In this document: positions 38,742-49,722 of the stretch, in pieces
How positions within the stretch are numbered: position 1 is the first letter of the stretch
Layout: each line of letters opens with the position of its first letter
Assembly: GCF_000003855.2 (NCBI RefSeq)
Contig: NW_003101677.1
Span: 3,219,450 to 3,283,449, forward strand
DNA: 64,000 nt
Direction of reading: 5' to 3'
Source of the DNA: Blastomyces gilchristii SLH14081
Taxonomy: Eukaryota > Ascomycota > Eurotiomycetes > Onygenales > Ajellomycetaceae
Position numbers and translations under genes: made by a program
The notes under the pieces: generated by a model
Database searches by the model: none
What the model saw: the letters and a program-made list of their open reading frames with translations, nothing else
Told to the model about the DNA's origin: nothing

Positions 38742-40352
38742 CTAGTCACTATCATCATATAGTAGATTATAACTATTTTGAAAAGTAGGGATCTCAACTG
38801 CTTGCATTATATCTAGTTTATCACCAGAGTCATTTCTCAATTCTCTAATCTTAACAGGAGTTTGAGGATTCAAATTCTGTTTACATTTAGCAGGAGAATT
38901 AGAGTTTGAATATTTAGATAGTTGAGAGTTTCTTCTTTTTAAGCTTGCAGTTGTAAGTCTACTGGCTTGACTCTTCTCTTCAGTTCTAGATTGACTTTGA
39001 GCTTCATCTTTTCTTCAGTTCTTTTGAGTTCTAGAATCAAACATACATTCTTTTGAGCTAGATGCATGTTTTTCTTTACAATTAGAGCACTTAAGCAGAG
39101 TGTGTTGACATATTTCATCTCTTTTTAAGCATGTTTCACATTTATGCTCAGTAGTTTTATAATCTCTAGTATAGAATGCACATTTTGAATCTCTAAAACA
39201 TGAGATTGTGAAGTATTCATATCTTTGACAGTTTAAACACTGTGTTTGAGCTTTGAGATTCATTCTTGAGTCTTTGTATTCATAAACTCTTATTTTCAAA
39301 TCTGCTACTCTTACTTCAGAGATCTTTGACTGTTCAAGTGTTTTTATATATACTAGAACAGAGGCATTTCTTCTGCTTTGTCTGAACTCAATTGAATTTA
39401 GTTATACAGACTCCTTTCTCAGTTGAATAGAGTTGTATTCTTTCAATTCATTTTTGAGAAGTAGTATTCCTTCTTCACAGTCAAAAATTTCAACTGGAAT
39501 ATTATGAAGAATGAATTTGTCTCACTTTTCATCTCTCTTAGATAGAATTGTTGTGTTTAGTAAAGATTCTACTGCTGACTTTCAGAGATTCTCATTCTGA
39601 ATAAGAAATTCAGCACTGAATTCAGGCATTGTAGTCAGAATGATGAAGTTTTCAAAGAATGATGACTCAATTGAAGCTATAACTGGTTTTTGAACTTCAA
39701 TATCAGTCATCAACTGAGAAAAGAACTGCTGATTAATTTCATTTCTGATTCTGAAAATGAGATTTAAGTTTAGCTTGTTTCTTTGCAGAATATCCTGGTT
39801 TGAGACTTTGAGAATAAGTCTTCTATTTCTGAAGATTTGAAAGTTTTTCTTTTTTTGCATTTTCTTTTTCACTTTTCTATGAATAGAGATATGAGCAGTA
39901 TTCTTCTCAGTTTTCTCAGGATTTTGAGCAGGTTTTGAGACAGCAGGTTTAGAGACAGCAGATTCAGCTGCTTAAGCATATATTTTCTTCTGATTCAAAG
40001 AAGAAGAAGAAGTAGGAAAAAAAGAAGAAGAGCAAGATAAAGAGTCAGTGATTGTATAAGAAATTTTCAATGTTTTTTAAACTGTGTTTGAGATTTCAAG
40101 TTTGAACTTGATCATCTTCTGTAGTTGTCTAGCCTGAGTATGAAGAATTAACAGAACTTCTTCATTCATCTCACTCAGACACTGCTTTTCAAGAATCTTA
40201 CTTGCTTTTTCAAGTTCCTGTATTTCAAGAACTTGTTGTTTCTCTATTTCTTCTTTCTTTCTTCTCTTCAGAATTTCAATCTCAGAAATAGCATTTGAGA
40301 AAGCATCTTTTTTCACATCAACTGAGTGTATTTTTGCACTCATTATTCTCAC
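38742..40352 (-). pseudogene. LINE ORF1: gag-like protein with CCHC zinc knuckles
   Basis: 536 codons in one phase from MRIMSAKIHS. The first 90 residues are a Lys/Glu-rich coiled coil (IEILKRRKKEEIEKQQVLEI). The middle part is unfeatured. A Cys cluster at 39015-39299 reads CLNCQRYEYFTISC, CAFY...HKC, CETC, and CSNCKEKHASSSKEC, that is, three successive knuckles. In the first, the His expected before the last Cys is Tyr, consistent with a single C-to-T change. Such ORF1 proteins bind the element RNA. It is broken by a few stops. The ATG at 40352 was chosen because it opens the conserved phase; a more upstream start cannot be excluded. Confidence 0.85.
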
Positions 40353-41279
40353 TCAATGAAAAGTTGATCAGACTGTTTCAATTGAGATATTTCTAAGTCT
40401 GTTTTCAATTGAACTGTTGGTCAGACTGTTTCAAAAGAAGAATAAAAGACTTTTTTGTATAAAACATCTGATTTTTTTCACACTAGTTCAGTAACTAGGT
40501 TAGATTTTTAAAGAGAATCTAATAAACTAAAATTGATTTTTAAGATAAATTAATAAAATCTTTACAATCTCTTTCTTGAGATACAGTGAGGAAGAGTATA
40601 ATATCAATTGATAATGAATCAGATGATATGACAATTTTTGAGAGAAAAACTGATAAAAAATAAATCAATTTTTTGCAGAGAAATTGATTAAAACTATTCA
40701 ATTTTATTCTAAATCATTCAATTCTTCTCACACAACAAGTGTGCAACTCAAATCAGTTAATAAAGAGTATAAAAAATAATTAAGTATTAATGAAAGCTCT
40801 TCAGTCACTGAAAAAGTAATTCTTATTTAAAAGAATATGAAATTATGACAGAAAACAGCTCTGTTTTTTATTCTTTGTAAGAATATTGTATAAAACTCAG
40901 AGAAAAACATCTTACTTTTTCAAGAGAAGTAAAAAACTATTTCTAAGATCTTTTTTTTGCATTAACTGCTGCAGAAGAATGAGATAGAAACTGCTAAGAT
41001 ATACACTACTGTATATTCTCTATCAAGACTTTTCCTCTTCAGAGTCTTGATATTATAGAGAATATAAGTCTGTTTCTGTATAATAATATAAATATTATCA
41101 GTGGGATGTAGAGAAACTGGTTATTTATATCTCAAAATAGAAGACTTTGTCAATGATTATATTAATATAGAGTTAATTCTCAAATTCAATAGAAATCTAG
41201 TATTGCTGTTCTCAATCTCTTGCAGAATCTATTGAATAATGAGATATTAAAGCTAGATTTAATATATCTCACTGTGCAG
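40353..41279 (-). other. LINE 5' leader, mutated part
   Basis: AT-rich, stop-rich DNA between ORF1 and the GC-normal terminal segment. A short inverted pair, TCTATCAAGACTTTTCCTCTTC near 41020 and the GAAGAG...TCTTGATA continuation, could form a hairpin. No coding seen. Confidence 0.5.
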
Positions 41280-42008
41280 GGATCAAAGACTCAGTCAGAC
41301 CTTGAAGTATACTGATTTTATAGTTGTTGATGTGCTGTTGACTCATTGTCTGCTGATTATGTATTGAATACTGTTGCTGAGGTATCTTTTTGTATTCTTC
41401 TGCCGGGGATGGGCCAGATTGAGAGGGATAGTACAAGGGTGAGACTTGGTGTTGAAGTCTAGATACACTGACGACAGACCGTGGAGGTTGCACTTCAGAA
41501 GAGTCTGTTGGTTATGTGCTTGATATTATCACTGAGGTATCTTTTTGTATTTTTCTGCCGGGGATGGGCCAGATTGGGAAGGGCGGTACGAGGGTGAGAC
41601 TTGGCGTTGGTGTTTTGGAACATCAAAGATGGACAGGGTTTTCGCGGAGGTCGCTCCTCGGATATCTCCACAACTACAGGTCGGGGATCTTCCAAAATCG
41701 AGAAGATTGGTGCATATGGCTAGGTCTCTTCACCTTACAATTTGTATGGCACTTTGGCCCGGGGTTGTGGTGTGGTAGGGGAGAACGGGGGATAATCCCA
41801 CACAGGAGTTTTGAACAACGTCCGGTTCACGTTTGGCTGGATAACTCCACCACCACACAGGGTATGCGGTCGGCGATGGGGTCAGAATGCTCGTATGATC
41901 GAGGGCTTTTCGATGGATCTATCGGCGGGTTCTTATTCGAAAAATCGAGCGAGTTCGTGGTGGAGCGGTTGCTGTCTGTGACTACTGCTTCATTTGATAC
42001 GCTCATCG
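41280..42008 (-). other. GC-normal 5' end of the LINE with 155 bp tandem repeat
   Basis: Within the LINE's duplications but barely mutated and CpG-rich. Two tandem units with period 155 share CTGCCGGGGATGGGCCAGAT (41400 and 41555) and GAGGTATCTTTTTGTATT. The left unit shows a few G-to-A/C-to-T changes (GAGAGGGATAG versus GGAAGGGCGG). On the minus strand an ATG lies 6 bp inside the element end (42003), opening MSVSNEAVVTDSNRSTTNS for about 59 codons. No family was recognised. It may be a promoter-type 5' UTR repeat or a captured host transcript. Confidence 0.75.
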
Positions 42009-42021
42009 ATTGATGTATATC

Positions 42022-43279
42022 TCTTATTAACATTGATCAGTGACTTCTTCAGAAGTGATCTCAGAGACTCAGAAGCCTGTTCAGACAGTGAAAACCCTTG
42101 TTTATATATAGACATTTGAGTTCACTCAATGCATGGCATCTGTATTGTCATTCTTCAGTGCAGATGTATAAGTGACTGAGATGTAACATCTTCTATCACT
42201 GTTCTGTATACTTTTGAGCTTGATAAGATAGTCATTCAATGTTCAGAGTTGTAGATAGAAGTCTTTATAAGTTGAGTCTTCATCTACACTTATAAGAGTC
42301 TATAAGAGTTCAAAAGTTAATGTCTTCTTAAGCATACTAATCTTTATTCAATTCTTTCAAGATTAATCACCTGCTTCTAGAATCTTAGTGTTCAAGTCAG
42401 GAATAAATGTTATAAGAGAAGTGTTTCTCTGTCAAACACTCTGTAATTAATCTAATACTTTCTGTTGCATAGCAGTGTCTCAGAACAGAATATCAAGATA
42501 TTTGATAATATTATCAGACATCTGTAATGCTGGTTTACAAGCTTTCATTCATGAATGAAACTTCTGTCTCACATGATTCTTCAATTACCTGCTGATATAT
42601 CAATCTTTATTAATTAATGAACTGATGGCATCTTCATCTACACTTAGTTTCATGAGCATTTTCAATCTTCATGATAGATAGAGAGTGAGATTAGAAGTAT
42701 TAAAATATATAAGAGTATCTAAGCATTTCTTCAGTGTTTATATTGTATTCATATTTGATTCTGTCAGTGTTGAAATTGTCTGTGCAGAGGTTTCTTGTTA
42801 AGACAATTATTAAATCTCTTCATATTGATGTTATTAAGTCACATGCATATCAGCTATTTATTATTATTGTAATTTTAATATTGCTCAGAGTCACTGTGAT
42901 ACTGCATCTATGCTTGCATTTAAGAGTTCTCTTATATTATCAGTAGACATAGTTATATTGTTTATTGAATGTGTGATATATGTGTTTGCGAGTTCTTCAG
43001 AATCAGAAGTGTAATTGTATGAATATCTCATATATCTAGGACGTTAGAACTCTCAGATCTTTTACTAATATTCTCTTATAAGATCTTGTTACAGAGTCAG
43101 AGTGACTGATAAGCAAGCTTCTATATAGAAACTCAGTGTCCGCTTAACTGATTGTTTATTTCTCTTATTTCTTATATGTTATTACATGTTCAGATATCTT
43201 GATGAATAACTGTTTCTAGTGAGAAGATAATGAATGTTAATAATCATTTCTAATAAAAAGATAATGAATGTTTTTCAAG
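42022..43279 (-). pseudogene. gypsy element 3 gag, N-terminal part
   Basis: Resumes the gypsy element 3 body after the LINE and matches gag regions of elements 1 (about 10440-12190) and 2 (about 47960-49187) base by base. No intact frame. It ends at the 5' LTR. Confidence 0.8.
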
Positions 43280-43614
43280 TGTAAGAGACCTACACTGAAT
43301 AGATCAGTATAATATTTATAGGTCTTATATAACAAAGTGAAAAACATTAGAGAAGAAAACAAAGAGAAAGTATGAGAATCAGTAATTGAAGTGAATATTT
43401 ATATGCGTATGCAGTAAAGCTTCAGAGCAGAAGAATAGAAACTCTGTGTATATGATAAAGCTTCAGGATAGAATGGAAATTTCATGAGTTTTTCAGTTAA
43501 GAATCAGCGATTGAAGATCGGAGCTTTTTAGCGGACTGAGAATTGAATCTTTCGGCGGAATCTATGAAGTGTAATGGAATAGTCTATATGATTGATCAGG
43601 CGCAGTCCGCTACA
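43280..43614 (-). repeat. gypsy element 3, 5' LTR (335 bp)
   Basis: TGTAAGAGACC to GTCCGCTACA, followed by the GATAT duplication. Confidence 0.9.
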
Positions 43615-43813
43615 GATATCTCAGATCTATAGAATTCTTGAGAGACTATTTAATACAGCTGTTCATAACTCAGATAATTAGTTATATGTGAGTCATACAT
43701 CTCTTGCATTATCTGAGTGTGTAGAGGTTCAAACTGAGAAACTTAATATTATTTATGAAATTGCAGAATATTATTGTCATTGATTAAACATTCTGAGACA
43801 TCCGTCTGTATAT

Positions 43814-45470
43814 ATTATTATTATTATTATTATTCTTTAATTATAAATGTATACAGTCAGAGACTATAACATCTATCAGAGAACTTTTAATTCTCAGAGG
43901 TTTTCCAATATCTATAGAGTTAACTATTATACATTTATCAATTTCAGATATATAAAATCAGAAAATTCCAGCTCAGAATATAAAAACTCTTTATAAATTG
44001 CAGTATTTTAACATCTTCTGATACTTTGAAACTATTGGAAAATATCATGACAAAAGAAAAGAGAACAAAGTATTAAAGATAGACACATTAAATAAGTAGA
44101 CAGAAAAGAACAGAAAAGAAAAAGTAAAGTAAAGAGAGACTATAATAAAACAATATTATTAAAAAATAGTGTATAGCTGTTTTAACAGACTATATCTGAT
44201 TAATTTTCTTCTCTTCATATTCAGATATTTCTGAATTCAGTTATTTTCTTACAGCTGCTTGAGTTTCTGATAGAAAGTCTATTANNNNNNNNNNNNNNNN
44301 NNNNNNNNNNNNNNNNNNNNNNNNNNNNNNNNNNNNNNNNNNNNNNNNNNNNNNNNNNNNNNNNNNNNNNNNNNNNNNNNNNNNGAATGAGCATTCAATT
44401 GAATCAAATCTATCATCAAATCTTTGTATATAAGATTTGAAATAATCATGTTCTAGTTTCAGCTCAATTATAGATGAGAATATTTTCTTTTTACATTTGA
44501 TTAAACAAGATTTTCACTTGAGTTTTATTTCAAATCTTGAATAATGTATACTCTTCTTTTGTTTCTATCAGCTTTCATTTCACTTGTCTAAAGAAGATTC
44601 TTTTATCTTTCTCTTTATAAAAGATCAGAATACTCTTTTTTGAATAGATCTGCTTAATTCTGAACTCTTTTTTGCAGCTGAATCAGCCAATTCATTGCCA
44701 TGAATATTTATATGAGTAGAAACTCAGTGTAGATAAATTATCAATTTTAATATTCTTCTCTTTTGAATTTTCAAAACAGAATTTAAAATCAGTTCAAGAT
44801 TCATTTGACTATTATGAATCTGACTATTTCTAAGTCTTTTTAAAGCAACTTAACTATTAGAGAATATTTATATCTCTTTCAAACTATTTTCTCTTTTATA
44901 AGATTTTATTTTAATGAGTTTGAAAGCTTTCACTATTACAAATAGTTCAGCATCAAAGACTTTAGATTCACAGTCTAAATTTCAGAAATCTGAGATAAAA
45001 TTAATATTATCTTCAGTATAAGCAATGTCTGTGTCTAATCTATTTAAATTCTCATTTTTTGAGTTATCTGAGTAAATCAGAATAGAGTCTATATTGATTA
45101 TAGAGATTCTCTTCAAATGCTGTTCATATTCTCTCTCTTTAGATAGTTTACCTATTTTTAAGTCTATGAGAGATTCAAGCTTTTCTCTTCAGAGAGATAT
45201 CTTCTGATGATTAACTTTTTCAATATTTAATGAAGAAAATTGATTTTTAATCAGTGAACATAGTCTGTATAGTTGAGAGGGCATTTTCTTTGAAGAATTA
45301 TTTTCATTTCAATTAAGAAATCTATTTCAATCCAGTTCATTTCCTGAGTTAATTAATCAAAATGAAGAAGAGACTCTTTTTCTGATTATATAATTTGAGC
45401 TCATCTTTATAACTCTCAGAGCATAGTTCATACAGGTCTTTTTCAATTTAATAGTAAAAGAGAGAATTGA
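43814..45470 (-). mobile_element. 5'-truncated LINE copy 3, nested in gypsy element 2
   Basis: Same LINE as 34378-42008, from the AAT tail to a truncation near 45470, inside ORF2. It is flanked by a degenerate 13 bp duplication (CCGTCTGTATATA on the left, CAGTTTTTATACA on the right, 9 of 13 matching). An assembly gap interrupts it at 44285-44384. It is slightly more AT-rich than the full-length copy. Confidence 0.88.
44285..44384. other. Assembly gap (100 N)
   Basis: Exactly 100 N, a placeholder length. The aligned part of the full-length LINE (34845-34986) has 142 bases here, so the true gap is probably about 142 bp. Confidence 0.97.
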
Positions 45471-48400
45471 ACAGTTTTTATACATAGTTCTGAAGGAAAT
45501 TGAGATGCTTCTTATCATACTGCTTCAGTGAGAGTCTGAAGAAGTTTATTAGCCTGAGCTGTTATATGTCACAGTTCTTTCAGTGAAGATTTGAGAGAAG
45601 TTGAGATATCAGTGACAGTTCAGAGCGAGAATGTTCTAATCAGATAAGCATGTATAATGTTATAAGTTATTTCATCTTGATCAACTAATATCTTCAGATT
45701 CAAGAGCTAATGTTCTCAGTTTATTCAGTAGATGTTTATTACATTGAAAGGTATATCTTACTCTTATTATGACAGAGCATCTGTCATTGAGTTCTGACTG
45801 CTAAGGCAGTAGCGTATAGTGAAATGAAAACAGCTTAATAGCATAGATCATTGCATCTGATATTTAATAAGCTTGTAGATGATTGTGAAATACTTGAGAT
45901 TCTTATAATCTCTGAGTATCTCAAATTTAAAGACACTTCAGAGTTCAGAGTCTTATTCTTCTAGATAGTGTATAATTGTGTCTTATCATAGATCTTATAA
46001 TTACATTCAGTAAGACTCAGTTTCTTAAACATGAAGATGTATAATTATAAGATATCTTTATCATCATATTGTAATATAGCTTCTTCTGTGATATAGTCAG
46101 AGAAATCAGCTTCAACAACTATTTTATAATCAGAATTAAATATTATCAGTAGCAAGGTATTAATGAATATCTTCTTTATTCATGTGAATATGACTTAAGT
46201 ATCTGCTGATTATTAAAATACTGAGTTCTTTTTAATAAGTTCTGTGAGTGATCTAGTAATATCTGAGAAATTCTGTATAAATCACTGATAGAAGTTAGTA
46301 AATCTGATGAAGCTGTGTACATCTTTCACAGTATACAGAGCCTCTCATTCAAGAATAGCAGAGATCTTCTCAGAATTTATTCAGATTTTCTTACCAGCTT
46401 CTATGATAAAGTCTAGATATTTTATACTTTTAACTTTAAAATTACACTTATCTATGTCTATCAGTAGTTCTGCTTCTTATAGTTATTATAATACTCTTTA
46501 CATATGTTCTTAATATTCTTTTCTGAACTCATCAGTGAAGATCAGAATGTCATTGAGATAAGTAGATATAAATTCATTAAGGAAATCTCAGAGTGCTCAG
46601 CTAATATACTTCTGAAATGTACTAAGAGTGTTAGTCAGTCTGAAGAGTGTGACTACTTATTCAAAGAGATCATATTATGTTTAGAATACTGTAAGTCACT
46701 CATCTTCTTCAGTGATACAGATTTTATAAAATGCAGTGATAACATCTAGCTTTGTAAATTATTAAGCTTATCTGATATAAGCTAGAGTTTCATTGATAAG
46801 AGATGAAGAATAGTGATCTTTCTTTATTAATCTGTTCAGTTCTCAATAGTTTACACAGAATCAGAGTTCTTCATCTGATTTCTTTGTAAAGAGAATACCA
46901 GCTGTGAAAGAGAAGTTGCTAATATATATGAATTCTTTATTTAACAAATTATTAAGTGTCTTTCAAAGAAGAAGAAGTTCATCTCAGAACATGTTATAAA
47001 GAAAGTCTTATAATAATTTAAGATCTTTATTATTCTTCTTTTTTAACTTGATACTGTAATCTACTTCTGAACCTTGTAAGAGAGATAGATTCATAACATT
47101 ATTATCTTATTAAAAGATATCTAGGTATTCATGATATTATTGAGAGAGTTTTGTATAAGAATTTATTATTATAATATAAGATCACTTTTCTAAAGCTTTT
47201 TTAATATTAGTCAGACTGATGAAGTAGATTGACACATGATTCTACTATCAGTGATCTTGTCAGTGATCTTGTCAGTGACTTCTTTTTCAGAGCATTTTAT
47301 AAGTGTTGATAGAGATCTGTATCAGGTTCATAGTCTTGTGAATATTATCTTTGTGAATTCTATCATTGTTAGAGAATATTAAGCTTCTGTTTTAAGTGTT
47401 TAACAAGATATCTTGTTCAGATAGTCAGACAAGTTCTAGCATAAAATTATAGTTCAGATTATCAACTTTATATATAGAAGCATCTTTACATTGATGTTCT
47501 TCAATATCTGTGTTTATTTCATCATATAACAGGTGTAAACATCTTTTAAATCATCAAATTCTGTGAGAAGATGAGGTTTTGATAAGAGAATACACTGAAG
47601 GTCATAATGTCTTACAACTGAAGATTTAATCATTGTATAGTGATATAGACTGCTATCTATCATGACTTTCATATTATACATGTTATTTATCACAGTAGAT
47701 ACAAGAATTGCATTTATTATCATTTTCTCTTTAAATTATTATTGTCTAACCTTTTTAAGCTACTGCTTATGAATTTAAACAGAAGCTAATCTTTTCCCTG
47801 TTTCATCAGAGTGTTCTTATAGTTATCTTTTAAATCTTTCTTCAATACAATGTGATTGATATGAACTGCTGATATTGATCTTTCTTTTAAATGAGAAGAT
47901 ACATAGACTGATCAGCAGTTGAAAGAGATATATTCTTATCAGTTATAATTAATGCAAATCTCTCATTGACATTGATCAGTGACTTTCTCAGAAGTGATCT
48001 CAGAGACTCAGAAGCCTGTTTGAATAATGAAAACTCTTGTTTATGTATAGATATTTGAGTTTACTCAGTTCATGACATCTGCATTATTGTTCTTTAATGC
48101 AGGTGTATAAGTGACTGAGATATAATATCTTCTGCTGCTGTTCTGTATACTATTAAGCTTGATAAGATAATCATTCAATGTCTGGCGTTGTATGCAGAAG
48201 GCTTTATAAGTCAGGTGTTTATCTACACTTATAAGAGCTTGTAGAAGTTTAAAAGTTAATGTCTTCTTAAGTATGCTAATCTTTATTTAATTCTTTCAAG
48301 ATTGATTATCTGCTTCTAGAATCTTGATATCAAAGTCAGGAATAAATGTAGTAAGAGAAGTATTTCTCTGTTGAGTACTCTGTAACTAATTTAATACTTT

Positions 48401-49187
48401 CTACCGTATAGTAGTATCTCTAAACAGAATATTAAGAAGTCTGATAATATTATCAGATATATATAACACTGATTCATATGTCTTCATATATGAATAAAAC
48501 TTCTATCTTATACAATTCTTTAATTGATCATTAATATATCACTCTTGATTAGTTAATAAACTGATGACATCTTAATCTACACTTAGTTTCACAAGTATTT
48601 TCAATCTTCATGATGAATAGAGAGTGAGATCAGAAGTATTGAAATATGTAGAAGTATTTAGATATTTCTTCAGTGTTTATATTATCTCAAATTTAATCAG
48701 TGTTGAAATTATTTATGTAAAGATTTCTTATTAAGACAATTGTTAAATTTCTTTATATTAATGTTATTAAGTTGCATGTATATTAGCTATCTATTATTAT
48801 TATAATTTTAATATTACTCAGAGTCACTGTAGTACTATATTTATACTTATATTCAAGAGTTCTTTCATATTATTGATTAATATAGCTATATTGCTTATTA
48901 AATATGTGATATCTGTAAAATCAGAACAAGTATAATTGTATGAATATTTCATATATCTAAGATATCAGAACTCTTAAGTCTTTCACTGATATTCTCTTAT
49001 AAGATGTTTTTCTCTTTATAAGATCTTGTTACAGAGTCAGAGTAACTGATAAGTCAGCTTGTATCTAGAGACTCAGTGTCTGCTTAACTGATCTTTCATT
49101 TCTCTATTTCTTATATATTATTATGTATTTAAATATCTTCTCAATGAGTAATCATTTCTAATGAGAAGATGATGAATATTTTTCAAG
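45471..49187 (-). pseudogene. gypsy element 2 gag, protease, reverse transcriptase and RNase H
   Basis: Continues element 2 after the LINE. The minus-strand open piece at 47514-47723 is the retropepsin-like region: VMIDSSLYHYTMIKSSVVRHYDLQ. 'MIDS' stands where the catalytic D(S/T)G is expected, so the Gly of the active site is lost in this copy. The reverse transcriptase motif region is near 46780-46960. Gag lies to the right (about 47960-49187). Stops in all parts. Confidence 0.75.
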
Positions 49188-49491
49188 TGTAAGAGGTCTA
49201 CACTGAATAGATCAGTATAATATATATAGGTCTTATAATATAAAAGTGGAAAATGTTAGAGAAGGAAAAAGAAGAAAGTATGAGAATTAGTGATCGAAGT
49301 GAATATTTATATGTGTATGCAGTGAAGCTTCGCGGCGGAAGAATAGAAATTCTGAAGTAAAAGAATAGAAATTCTGTGAGTTTTTCAGCTGAGAATTCAT
49401 GATTGAGAGTGACTGAGAATCGGAGCTTTTAGTGAAATCTATGAAGTGTAATGAAATAGTCTATATAAATGATCAGACGCAGCCTGTCACA
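49188..49491 (-). repeat. gypsy element 2, 5' LTR (304 bp)
   Basis: TGTAAGAGGTC to CCTGTCACA, the same length as its partner at 28691-28994, followed by GAATT. Confidence 0.92.
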
Positions 49492-49496
49492 GAATT

Positions 49497-49640
49497 CATG
49501 AGTTTTACCTTGTCATTCCGACAGTTATAAAGAAATCAGTCAAGTCAGCCATTCTGAAGATAGTGAAGAATTTATTCAAGTGAATTAAGAAAGCAAAGAC
49601 ATGCTGACAGAAAGTAGAAAATCAAAAAATAAAGAGTATA
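49497..49640 (+). pseudogene. Interrupted double CxxC protein: segment 2
   Basis: 48 codons in phase with 28526-28690 when gypsy element 2 and one GAATT are removed: HEFYLVIPTVIKKSVKSAIL and so on, basic and helical. It has two TGA stops (codons 29 and 37 of this piece), both reachable from CGA or TGG by one transition. It ends at the TA target of the pogo element and continues in phase at 51973. Confidence 0.7.
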
Positions 49641-49682
49641 ACGTAATCAACCACTCAACGCCCGCGTATACTCAACGCCCGC
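49641..49682 (+). repeat. pogo-like left terminal inverted repeat
   Basis: ACGTAATCAACCACTCAACG and the following 22 bases. All CpGs are retained, in contrast to the right copy and to the adjacent transposase gene. Confidence 0.88.
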
Positions 49683-49722
49683 TCAATCTTCATTTTTTCA
49701 TCCATCTTCAAACACTTTCAAT

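Larger units (their letters stand above)
34378..42008 (-). mobile_element. Full-length Tad/I-type LINE (7.6 kb), minus strand
   Basis: A complete non-LTR retrotransposon with a perfect 13 bp duplication, two ORFs in the usual order (gag-like ORF1, then EN-RT-RNase H ORF2) and an AAT-repeat 3' tail at 34378-34400. The two ORFs are each in one uninterrupted phase from start to stop: ORF1 38742-40352 and ORF2 34750-38712. They are separated by 29 bp and broken only by stop codons, not by indels. Decay is therefore by point mutation alone. The first 730 bp (41280-42008) are nearly unmutated and of normal GC content, unlike the rest. Confidence 0.95.
30192..43614 (-). mobile_element. Ty3/gypsy chromovirus element 3, nested in element 2
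   Basis: Minus-strand LTR retrotransposon with LTRs of 338 bp (30192-30529) and 335 bp (43280-43614). The target duplication is GATAT at 43615-43619 and AATAT at 30187-30191, differing by one G-to-A. It interrupts the integrase region of element 2 and is itself interrupted by the full-length LINE at 34378-42008. Without the LINE it is about 5.8 kb. The 3' LTR keeps CTACGCCGAATAAATCGGG, one of the least mutated LTR starts in the window. Confidence 0.93.
28691..49491 (-). mobile_element. Ty3/gypsy chromovirus element 2, host of nested insertions
   Basis: Minus-strand LTR retrotransposon with 304 bp LTRs (28691-28994 and 49188-49491) and a perfect 5 bp duplication GAATT (28686-28690, 49492-49496). 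Its body is split by gypsy element 3 (30192-43614) and by a LINE (43814-45470). The parts 28995-30191, 43615-43813 and 45471-49187 together give about 5.7 kb including LTRs, as for the other copies. Coding order on the minus strand is gag, protease, reverse transcriptase, RNase H, integrase, chromodomain. It is dead through many stops. Confidence 0.93.

Noticed and set aside
41269..42033. Host gene encoding a Pro/Gln-rich protein
   Set aside because: Repeat period 155 is not a multiple of three, frames are broken, and the region lies inside the LINE duplications. Kept as an unexplained LINE 5' segment.
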